Source: Syntrophomonas sp. (GTDB lineage: Bacteria; Bacillota; Syntrophomonadia; Syntrophomonadales; Syntrophomonadaceae). Taken from it: a DNA stretch of 64,000 nt. The notes beneath the pieces are model-generated. The model searched no databases. It saw only the letters and a list, made by a program, of their open reading frames with translations, and was not told the DNA's origin. The position numbers and the translations under genes were made by a program. How positions within the stretch are numbered: position 1 is the stretch's first letter; every line of letters begins with the position of its first letter. The DNA is taken from contig JAENYG010000014.1 in assembly GCA_016841875.1 (NCBI GenBank), positions 1 to 64,000 of the forward strand. The letters run 5' to 3'. Of this stretch, positions 25,285-32,630 are shown in pieces.

Positions 25285-26580
25285 TTATAACCTTTCCAGC
25301 CGGAACCCTTTTTCCCACACCAGCTGAGGATCATAGAAATTTTTGGTATCCACTATGAAAGGCTGACCATCCCGGGACATGAGTTCCATCAGGAAGTCTA
25401 GATTCATAAAATCAATTCCATTCTGAAGAGTCAGAAGAATCACTCCATGAGCGCCTTTTACGGCTTCTTCCAGACTATCTACTTTAAAATCATATCGAGA
25501 AGGAACCGCTGGGTCAAAAGCCTTTACCCTGCAGCCTGACCTCTGCAGAGCCTCGACAACGGATAATGCTGGGCTCATCCGGTCGTCATTGGAATAATCC
25601 TTCATAGCCAGACCTAATACCGCTATTTGAGCCTGGCTGGGCGCAACATTCAAGTTGCGTAAAACCAGGTCTGCTACATAGCGGGGCATTTCTTCGTTAA
25701 CCTGACGAGCAGTACTCAATAAATTCAGACTAACCCCAATTTCATCAGCTTTAGGAAGCAGATAAAAAAGAGCATTGGGAAGGCAGTAACCACCTACCCC
25801 CGGCCCAGGGTTCAAAAGATTGACTCTCTGATGGGTGTTGGCCACTGCTACCACCTCAAATATGTCAATGCCCATAGCCTTACAAAAACGGGCAAACTCA
25901 TTAACCATAGCAATATCCACATCCCGGGAAATATTTTCTATCACTTTGGAAGCTTCAACTACTTCCATACAGCTGGCCTGGGCGATAGGGGCTCTGGTTA
26001 CGATGGACATCAGATCAAATGCTTTTTGGGTACTGGCAGGACTAATACCGGCCAGAGCTGCGGGCATATGTTCGAACTCATGAAAGGCACGACCTTCTGC
26101 AATTCGTTCCGAGGAATAAGCCAGGTCAAAATCTATGCCGGCCTGGAGCCCGCTTTCCTTTTCCAGGATCGGCAGAATTAGATCTCGAGTAGTACCTGGA
26201 ATAACAGTACTTCTAATCAGGACCAGATCACCTGCTTTAAGACCTGCACCTACCGTACTGCACACTTCCATCAACGGCCTCATATCGTGTTTATGACTTT
26301 CTACCGGAATGCCGATGGTTATTATTATATGGTCACAATCCTTCATAGCCTCCAGGCCATCTGTAACAGCTCGGAAACGGTCCTGGTCGATCTGATTGCG
26401 GAGTATCTCCTGGATACTTTTCCCCTCATAAGCTTCCAGATGATGGGTCAATCCCTGGTTCAGGTCAGCTACCAGCTTTTCATCAATATCAACCCCGGTG
26501 ACCTGGCATCCCCGCATGGCAAAACTCAAAGCCAGCGGTAAACCAACGAAGCCCAATCCGAACATACATACCTTTTTCAT
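25285..26580 (-). CDS. UDP-glucose/UDP-ManNAc 6-dehydrogenase family protein
   Basis: A 431-residue NAD-dependent nucleotide-sugar 6-dehydrogenase that oxidises the C6 alcohol to a uronate. The N-terminal Rossmann motif is MFGLGFVGLPLALSFA (residues 5-20). The central domain carries EASKVIENISRDVDIAMVNE, and the catalytic cysteine is in GPGVGGYCLPNALF. The C-terminal domain starts near VLGLAMKDYSNDDRMSPAL. It resembles the WecC/TviB branch more than the Ugd branch. The ATG follows TTGGAGGAAG. Two more proteins of this superfamily occur at 46530-47747 and 59181-60347. The exact sugar cannot be read from the sequence. Confidence 0.88.
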   Translation of the reverse strand: MKKVCMFGLGFVGLPLALSFAMRGCQVTGVDIDEKLVADLNQGLTHHLEAYEGKSIQEILRNQIDQDRFRAVTDGLEAMKDCDHIIITIGIPVESHKHDMRPLMEVCSTVGAGLKAGDLVLIRSTVIPGTTRDLILPILEKESGLQAGIDFDLAYSSERIAEGRAFHEFEHMPAALAGISPASTQKAFDLMSIVTRAPIAQASCMEVVEASKVIENISRDVDIAMVNEFARFCKAMGIDIFEVVAVANTHQRVNLLNPGPGVGGYCLPNALFYLLPKADEIGVSLNLLSTARQVNEEMPRYVADLVLRNLNVAPSQAQIAVLGLAMKDYSNDDRMSPALSVVEALQRSGCRVKAFDPAVPSRYDFKVDSLEEAVKGAHGVILLTLQNGIDFMNLDFLMELMSRDGQPFIVDTKNFYDPQLVWEKGFRLERL

Positions 26581-26607
26581 TATCTAACTTCCTCCAATAA
26601 TAATAAA

Positions 26608-27762
26608 CTAGCAATTATACTTTTGGGCATAGTGTTTTTCTATCTGCTCCATCATAAACTCAGCCCGGCTCTCCCAGGAATTCTCCAGGGCTTTGTTCAG
26701 GCGGGCCTCTTTCTTCTGGGAAGTATCTTTAAGAGCCCGGCTAACAGCTGCAGTAAAACCTTCTGGGCCGCCTCCGAACTCTACCAGCTCACTAAAGTCC
26801 ATGATTTCCGGCATGGGGACTGAGGCAATCGGGCGTCCTGAGGCCAGGTACTCGTAAAATTTTAAAGGACTTACCGTGGAAGTGAGTTCATTTTCACGAA
26901 AAGGATTCAAACACACGTCAAAGCCCTTGAGATATTGGGGCAGCACCTGCCGATCCCGGTGTCCCAGGAAATAGACATTGTTTTGGTTTTGTAAACTGGA
27001 TATATCTATATTGGCACCCACCGGTCCTACCATAACCACCGAACCATGTGGAAAGTTATGAGCAATCTTAGCTATCAGATCCAGGTCTATCCATTCCTTG
27101 ATAGCGCCAACAAACCCCAGTATGGGATGGGGAAGGTCCTTAAGTTCTTCGGCCAGAGGAGTTTCAGCACTGTCAGCATGCCGGAAGTGATCGATGTCAG
27201 CAGCGTTAGGCGAAAGAAATATTTGTTTACAATAAGCTTGCTTGCTTTCATACAAGCCCCGGGCAGTACAAAAAACCAGATCACAGCGCTGCAGGAGTTT
27301 TCTCTCCATATCCTTGACTAGCTGGGTGTTAAAGCCATCATAGGCCGAATGCTCATCAACACAGTCATAGATAAGGAAAGTCTCGTCCAAGCTGCCCATC
27401 AGATGGCAGCTGGTATGCAGGTAAGTCCATAATATGCTGCGGCTAAAACCCAGTTCGCGCATAGCCGCTTTAATAGACTGGGCAATTTTTCGCTGATTAA
27501 TAATGTTAACTCCCGGTAAACGGCTGCCGAAAGGGAGCACCACGGGAGGTGTTAAAAGCCATATATTTTCATTTAAACGCCGCAGCCCTGTTTGGGCTAA
27601 GTCCCTTTTGAAAGCCACCCCAGGGTCCTTATAGGGAGACAAAAAAGAGATGGGCGGTTCTACATACAGTATCCTATTTGATTGGGGCAGACGGGACATA
27701 ATCTGCTGCTTCCGTGTCCACAACGGTTCCCAGTCCACCGAAGAAATACATACAATATCCAA
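26608..27762 (-). CDS. Glycosyltransferase, GT-B fold
   Basis: A 384-residue protein with the layout of GT4-like glycosyltransferases. The N-terminus VCISSVDWEPLWTRKQQIM is typical of a subgroup found in surface-glycan clusters. IYDCVDEHSAYDGF, FLSPNAADIDHF, ILGFVGAIKEWIDLDLI and FLGHRDRQVLPQYLKGFDVCLNPF follow, then SPLKFYEYLASGRPIASVPMPE near the C-terminus. The start is a TTG with GGAGGG six bases upstream. Donor and acceptor are unknown. It lies between the ligase-like gene and the dehydrogenase gene in the minus-strand operon. Confidence 0.87.
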   Translation of the reverse strand: MDIVCISSVDWEPLWTRKQQIMSRLPQSNRILYVEPPISFLSPYKDPGVAFKRDLAQTGLRRLNENIWLLTPPVVLPFGSRLPGVNIINQRKIAQSIKAAMRELGFSRSILWTYLHTSCHLMGSLDETFLIYDCVDEHSAYDGFNTQLVKDMERKLLQRCDLVFCTARGLYESKQAYCKQIFLSPNAADIDHFRHADSAETPLAEELKDLPHPILGFVGAIKEWIDLDLIAKIAHNFPHGSVVMVGPVGANIDISSLQNQNNVYFLGHRDRQVLPQYLKGFDVCLNPFRENELTSTVSPLKFYEYLASGRPIASVPMPEIMDFSELVEFGGGPEGFTAAVSRALKDTSQKKEARLNKALENSWESRAEFMMEQIEKHYAQKYNC

Positions 27763-27883
27763 GAGTGTCCCTCCGGCCTTCTATTAATTATCGTTTAGAA
27801 ATTGCCTACGCTTATTTCAATATAAAATGATCCGCCAGAATCCGATGGGCGACACCATCTGCTGGTCTTCGGGCGAAAAGGGT

Positions 27884-29158
27884 TCAATCAACATCCGTGC
27901 TCAGATGCCCGCTAGCCTCATCTATCAAGCTTTCGGGTGTGCGGGACAAATGCGGCAGAGCCAGTACCACACCCAGGAAAAACCAGAAATAGGCAGCCAT
28001 CATGGGAACTTCAAAAACATTCTCTACACAGTTATGGGCCAGAACCCCTATCAAGCCGACAAAAATACCTAATCCCATGCAGCGCATGAAATCATCCTTG
28101 GTGATATCCAGAGAACGGCGTGCTTTCCTCAAAGCATTTATAAATAGGAGCAGAGTAGCCATCAGACCGATCCAACCGGTTTCAGTTCCCACCTTTAAAT
28201 ACCAGTTATCAGCATAAAAACTGTCCTGGGGATAATAACGGGCGGCAACTGCTCCCCCGAATTCACCCAAACCTACTCCCACGGCTGGTGATGTCTGCCA
28301 GTAATCCAGAGCTTTATCCCAGCGGCCTAATCGACCCCCTCTTTCTGATGAAACTAGATATTCAGGACTGGCCATATAACTTATTCGGTCATAAACCGTA
28401 GGCATAAGAGCCGGGGTTAAGATGGCCAGGATGATCATGGCGAAGATGATACGGCGGTCTATCCACAAACCCAGCAGAACAGCTTCCAATATGAATGCCA
28501 ACCAGGCTCCCCGGGAGAAGGTAAAGACCAGACAGGCGGCCAGAGTTAATCCCAGGCCGGCATAAACCAGTTTCTTGAAAGCACTGCTGCTGTTGAAATA
28601 CATAGTAAAAGCCAGGGGCAAAGCCAGAACCATAAGGCTCCCCAGTATATTGGGACTGCCAATAATCGAGAAAACTCTGGTGGTGATCGAAGTTTCCTTA
28701 CTATCAACCCATCCGAGGGGTATTTCTACTCCGGTCAGATATTGATAAATGCCATATAAAGCTACCAGGGTACAGACCAGCAAAAAAACATCTGCTAATC
28801 CTTTGGCCTGAACTCTGGTGAATAACAAATTATAGCCCAGGAAAAACCAAAAAATGTACTGCAGCATTACCCGGGCACCCTCCAGCGCTATTACGTTATT
28901 GGGAGAATTGATAAAGAAGAGGAATATCATTACCGCCGCATATATAATTATAGGCAACAGCATACCGCTGCCCCTGGGGCGCAAACGATCTACAGCTATC
29001 CGGTACAACCAAATGCTTACTATTATAATAAAGAGTAACTCATCCCATATGCCCTGTAAGGAGGTAAAGGCTACCTGTCGGAAAACCCAGTCCAGAATAA
29101 CATATAGCACTACCAGGTAAAGTTCCAGTCCCCAACCTATGCCCTTCACTTCATCCAA
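27884..29158 (-). CDS. O-antigen ligase/polymerase-like membrane protein
   Basis: A polytopic membrane protein of about 424 residues with ten or more helices and the Wzy_C/WaaL signature region: AACLVFTFSRGAWLAF and, further on, SPAVGVGLGEFGGAVAARYY before NWYLKVGTETGWIGLMATLLL. Such proteins polymerise or ligate undecaprenyl-linked glycans at the outer face of the membrane. The frame extends to a TTG at 29174-29176 that overlaps the upstream stop, but GGGAGG at about 29169-29174 better fits the TTG at 29156-29158, giving (M)DEVKGIGWG. It is immediately downstream of the DUF4330 gene, so the two are coupled. Confidence 0.85.
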   Translation of the reverse strand: MDEVKGIGWGLELYLVVLYVILDWVFRQVAFTSLQGIWDELLFIIIVSIWLYRIAVDRLRPRGSGMLLPIIIYAAVMIFLFFINSPNNVIALEGARVMLQYIFWFFLGYNLLFTRVQAKGLADVFLLVCTLVALYGIYQYLTGVEIPLGWVDSKETSITTRVFSIIGSPNILGSLMVLALPLAFTMYFNSSSAFKKLVYAGLGLTLAACLVFTFSRGAWLAFILEAVLLGLWIDRRIIFAMIILAILTPALMPTVYDRISYMASPEYLVSSERGGRLGRWDKALDYWQTSPAVGVGLGEFGGAVAARYYPQDSFYADNWYLKVGTETGWIGLMATLLLFINALRKARRSLDITKDDFMRCMGLGIFVGLIGVLAHNCVENVFEVPMMAAYFWFFLGVVLALPHLSRTPESLIDEASGHLSTDVD

Positions 29159-29176
29159 ATCATATTCGCCTCCCAA

Positions 29177-29659
29177 CTAGGGCTCAACCACAACTGAAAT
29201 AACCGTCGATTCCAGTGTAACCTTCTGAGTATTGACAAAGAAATCTTCTTTCCCCGCCCGGACTTTCTGACCGGCAAAAGTTATCTCCGCGGGTGAGACC
29301 TGTGAGATGGTGGTTTCCAGAGTAAGAAAAATATCTTTGCGAAATGGATTTTTTGATAAGACCATTTCCCCGGCATCATCAGGAGCTACCCAGTTGGCCT
29401 GCTCTACATTCATCTCTGTAATTTTGACCGCTGTAAGAGCGCCGCTGGCCACCAGTGTATCTCCTACCTGCAGGTTATCTTCTACCCCCGGGTATACATT
29501 AGGGCAAACTACTTTAACCTCGATGGTCTTGGCCTCAGAGCTGACATCGGCAGCCCGGTCGCGGTATAAGTAAGCGAAAACCAGAGCCACTATTACCAAC
29601 AGAATTGCTAGATCAACTATACTTACTTTACCCAAAATACGGCCTTTATCATCTATCAT
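29177..29659 (-). CDS. DUF4330-family membrane-anchored protein
   Basis: A 160-residue protein starting MIDDKGRILGKVSIVDL, with one N-terminal membrane helix (LAILLVIVALVFAYLY, about residues 18-33) and an extracytoplasmic domain rich in beta strands. This matches the DUF4330 family, whose function is unknown to me. It is the first gene of the minus-strand surface-glycan operon, and its stop abuts the ligase-like gene, suggesting that the product assists polymerisation or ligation. The ATG has GGGGGAA about nine bases upstream. Confidence 0.8.
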   Translation of the reverse strand: MIDDKGRILGKVSIVDLAILLVIVALVFAYLYRDRAADVSSEAKTIEVKVVCPNVYPGVEDNLQVGDTLVASGALTAVKITEMNVEQANWVAPDDAGEMVLSKNPFRKDIFLTLETTISQVSPAEITFAGQKVRAGKEDFFVNTQKVTLESTVISVVVEP

Positions 29660-29936
29660 TCGGCCAATTCCCCCTTTTCAATTTTCATACCTCCCACAGT
29701 ATAGCAAAGATAAACTGCAAATACCACGCGCTTGATTAAGATTCAATACATTTTTATCCTAGAGATAATGTGAAAGTTTTTGTATATAATTAGTATAAAA
29801 TATACCAAGAGAAATAAACGCCCATAAGCATTATATATATATTTCTACAAGATCAACCTAAACTTGGTATATAGACAAGCTTTGTCGGCGGTGTTAGAAT
29901 GTTTCTAACGTAGGACCCGGGGGAGGATGTTTCTTT
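29660..29936. promoter_or_regulatory. Divergent promoter region between the two surface-glycan operons
   Basis: About 280 bases separate the divergent DUF4330 and TagO-like genes. TATAAT occurs at 29785-29790 and AT-rich stretches run to about 29860. A perfect small dyad, GTTAGAA (29893-29899) and TTCTAAC (29903-29909), lies 28 bases before the TagO-like start and could be an operator or an mRNA hairpin. No -35 box is convincing. Confidence 0.4.
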
Positions 29937-31010
29937 ATGTTGGAACTTCCAGCATTTTTAATAATATTGTCATCATTTGTCGTAGCTTTTTTGTCTATGC
30001 CACTGGTGATTAAAATTGCATATAAATTAGGAGCGGTAGATCAGCCGGACCATAGAAAAGTACATCAGCATACCATGCCCAGGCTGGGTGGTATGGCAAT
30101 ATATCTATCTTTTCTAGTTTGTATGCTGTTCTATATTGGTGCTAAAGGTCCATTTATAGGGTTAATTATAGGTGCCAGCATAATATTTATGGTAGGGATG
30201 CTGGATGATATATATCAAATTTCCCCGTGGGTAAAACTGCTGGGACAGTGTGCAGCTGCTGCGGCAGCAATATATTTCGGAGTAATGGTGGAATTTCTTA
30301 CTAACCCGTTCGATGGTTTATTGAATCTGGGTTATTTTAGTATTCCATTAACCTTTATATGGATAGTAGGAGTCAGCAATGCTATAAACTTGATTGATGG
30401 GTTAGATGGCCTGGCCGGTGGAGTATCAGCTATAGCGGCTATAACTATGGGAATTGTAGCCCTATTCCAGGGACAAGTCCCGGTAGCGGTGGCGGCCTTT
30501 ATACTAGCAGCAGGTATAGCTGGATTTCTGCCCTATAATTTTTACCCGGCCAAAACCTTCATGGGGGATGGTGGTTCCAATTTCCTGGGTTTCGTTCTGG
30601 CCTGTATTGCTATCCTGGGGACAGCCAAGAGTGCAGCTTTGATATCGCTCTTTATTCCTATCGTAATTCTGGGAATACCAATATTGGATACCTTTTTTGC
30701 TATATTAAGGAGGATTCATAAACAGGCTCCGATATTTAAACCAGACAAAGACCATCTGCATCACCGCTTAATGGCTCTGGGTATGAGCCATCGGCGGAGT
30801 GTTTTTACCATATATCTTATAAGTGCATTTTTTAGTACGGTAGCCATAACGCTCACTTTTATAACCGATCCCAAGGCCATGCTGGCATTGGGCTTGCTGT
30901 TGCTGATAATTGTTTTAGGAGCGGATAAAGTGGGTTTATTAACCGGAGAGAGAGAAGAAAAGGAAGCCGTGGTTTTAGGTAAAGGAAAACCTCGGAAGGT
31001 AGAGTTGTAG
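29937..31010 (+). CDS. tagO: Undecaprenyl-phosphate GlcNAc-1-phosphate transferase (TagO/WecA-like)
   Basis: An integral membrane enzyme that starts glycan assembly by moving a HexNAc-1-phosphate from UDP to undecaprenyl phosphate. Hallmarks of the MraY/WecA superfamily are HKVHQ..MPRLGG near residue 40, the magnesium motif GMLDDIYQISPW, NAINLIDGLDGLAGG, FMGDGGSNFLG and the cytoplasmic HIS loop KDHLHHRLMALG. It has 357 residues and about ten helices. The ATG follows GGGGGAGG. It precedes an LCP ligase, a pairing typical of teichoic-acid or secondary wall polymer synthesis in Firmicutes. Confidence 0.94.
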   Translation: MLELPAFLIILSSFVVAFLSMPLVIKIAYKLGAVDQPDHRKVHQHTMPRLGGMAIYLSFLVCMLFYIGAKGPFIGLIIGASIIFMVGMLDDIYQISPWVKLLGQCAAAAAAIYFGVMVEFLTNPFDGLLNLGYFSIPLTFIWIVGVSNAINLIDGLDGLAGGVSAIAAITMGIVALFQGQVPVAVAAFILAAGIAGFLPYNFYPAKTFMGDGGSNFLGFVLACIAILGTAKSAALISLFIPIVILGIPILDTFFAILRRIHKQAPIFKPDKDHLHHRLMALGMSHRRSVFTIYLISAFFSTVAITLTFITDPKAMLALGLLLLIIVLGADKVGLLTGEREEKEAVVLGKGKPRKVEL

Positions 31011-31048
31011 ATTGCTGACGAAGCTTTTAAAGCCGGGGGTGGTTATTA

Positions 31049-32161
31049 ATGAGAAAAACCTTGTTCTATGCCAAATATACTGCTGGAGCGGTACTGATCT
31101 TTTTACTATTTTTCACCATGGGGTCTGCCATCAGTACTTATGTATTAACAAATAATACTGAAGATGAAAATACTGATGAAGATACTGTGCTGGTTGAACA
31201 AGATGGGGAAAGAACCAATATTCTGGTTTTGGGTGTCGATGCACGGCCAGGAGATGAGAACTCTCGGTCGGATACCATGTTGCTGGTTTCAATTGATCCC
31301 CAGCTGGACAAAGCAGCGGTAATATCCATCCCACGGGATACCAGAGTTGACGTGCCGGGCAGTCCGCTGGATAAAATATGTACTGCCAATTACGCTGGAG
31401 GCCCGGAATATGCGGTAAAAATAGTAGAAGATTTTATGAACATCAATATTGACTATTACGTGGAAGCAGACTTCAATGGTTTTAAAAGTGTTATTGATAC
31501 TATTGGCGGTGTTACTATCAACGTACCCCAGCGGATGTATAAGCCCAGTGAAGGCATAGATCTATATCCCGGAACCCAGAAGCTTGATGGGTACCAGGCA
31601 TTAGCTTTTGTTCGTTATCGAGGCTACGAATTTGGGGATATCGAACGCACCAGTTATCAGCAGGAATTTTTAATAGCTGTGGCCGATGAGCTGCTGCAGC
31701 CTAAAACTATAACCAAGATCCCAGCTTTGCTCAAAGAGGTAAGGAGTTACGTGAAAACAGACATCGGCTTAAGTGATATGCTGAGGATAGCCAGCTGGAC
31801 TCCGGGTTTTACTTCTTCCTCGATCATTACTCAAACCCTGCCGGGATACTTCTATGATGTCTATAATGATGAAGGAGTTATGGAACAGAGTTACTGGGTC
31901 GCTGACCAGGAAGAGGCCGCTCACGTACTGGATAATCTGTTTGAGGGTAAAACCCTGGCGGTTATACAGACCTCTCCATATCCGGTTTATGTACCACCTC
32001 AAAACGATGAGGCAGAAGCAGATATCAATACAGAAAGATCTAAATTGCCAAGTCCCGGGCACTTGGTTGAAACCGGTATAGGGTCAGATTCTGCAGGAAT
32101 AGATTCAGCCGATCAAAGCAGTGATATTGCAGAAATTGCTGGCTCGGACGGATATATATAA
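31049..32161 (+). CDS. LytR-CpsA-Psr (LCP) family glycopolymer ligase
   Basis: LCP enzymes transfer undecaprenyl-linked polymers to peptidoglycan at the outer membrane face. One N-terminal helix (about residues 9-32, AGAVLIFLLFFTMGSAI) anchors the protein. The LCP domain begins NILVLGVDARPGDENSRSDTM (conserved D and R residues for the pyrophosphate lipid), then VISIPRDTRV, FIDVPQ-type VTINVPQRMY, KLDGYQALAFVRYRG and GDIERTSYQQEFL. The acidic, low-complexity tail (after about residue 320) is outside the domain. The length is 370 residues. A rho-independent terminator follows at 32191-32221. Confidence 0.93.
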   Translation: MRKTLFYAKYTAGAVLIFLLFFTMGSAISTYVLTNNTEDENTDEDTVLVEQDGERTNILVLGVDARPGDENSRSDTMLLVSIDPQLDKAAVISIPRDTRVDVPGSPLDKICTANYAGGPEYAVKIVEDFMNINIDYYVEADFNGFKSVIDTIGGVTINVPQRMYKPSEGIDLYPGTQKLDGYQALAFVRYRGYEFGDIERTSYQQEFLIAVADELLQPKTITKIPALLKEVRSYVKTDIGLSDMLRIASWTPGFTSSSIITQTLPGYFYDVYNDEGVMEQSYWVADQEEAAHVLDNLFEGKTLAVIQTSPYPVYVPPQNDEAEADINTERSKLPSPGHLVETGIGSDSAGIDSADQSSDIAEIAGSDGYI

Positions 32162-32190
32162 GTTAAATAATGAAAAAAATAATTTGGAGA

Positions 32191-32221
32191 AAAGGCAGTG
32201 ACCATGGACTGTCTTTTTTTT
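32191..32221 (+). terminator. Rho-independent terminator after the LCP gene
   Basis: GGCAGT pairs with ACTGTC (one G-U pair) over GACCATGG, followed by a run of eight T residues. It lies about 30 bases after the LCP stop and closes the tagO-LCP operon. Confidence 0.8.
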
Positions 32222-32400
32222 ATGGATTTTAGAAAAATTTTACTATTAAGTGCAAGATTTAAGTTAAGATAATAGTATTAATACTAGATAATTGTAAAAA
32301 AACAAATTGTATTCTTTTTCCAGGCCGAAAGGGCAGGATAGACCGGACAAGTTGTCGAATTAGCAGTTTGGGGAAAGAAAGATAAAAACTTGTAATGCAG

Positions 32401-32624
32401 TATTATATAGGTGGTAATCTGCGACAATCTATTTTTACGGCATGAAAACAGCTAAAATGCTGAAAACCCGGCTTAAAAGGCAATTGAATACCTGTCGATT
32501 ACAATAATAGAGGGTCTATCGACCTACCCTTCAATAGTATCGGATACTAGTATTCAGGTATCCAGACCGATAAAAGTGAAACCGGGTTGATTATGGTCAG
32601 ACCCAGTAAAGGATCTAAAGGAGA
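32401..32624 (+). promoter_or_regulatory. Long structured 5' leader of the amidase gene (possible regulatory RNA)
   Basis: The gap between the terminator at 32221 and the amidase start is about 410 bases. Within it, AACCCGG (32465-32471) can pair with CCGGGTT (32582-32588), closing a domain. Inside are ATACCTG (32488-32494) with CAGGTAT (32555-32561), AGGGT (32511-32515) with ACCCT (32526-32530), and TAGTAT (32535-32540) with ATACTA (32544-32549). This gives a branched fold ending about 35 bases before the AAAGGAG ribosome site. Wall hydrolase genes in Firmicutes are often under c-di-AMP riboswitch control, but I do not see that consensus here. Confidence 0.4.
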
Positions 32625-32630
32625 ATGAGA

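Noticed and set aside
32320-32380. Possible c-di-AMP or c-di-GMP riboswitch core (CAGGCCGAAAGGGC)
   Set aside because: Only a short stretch resembles part of the ydaO-type consensus; the other conserved blocks are not found in the right order, so I list the leader only as an unclassified structure.
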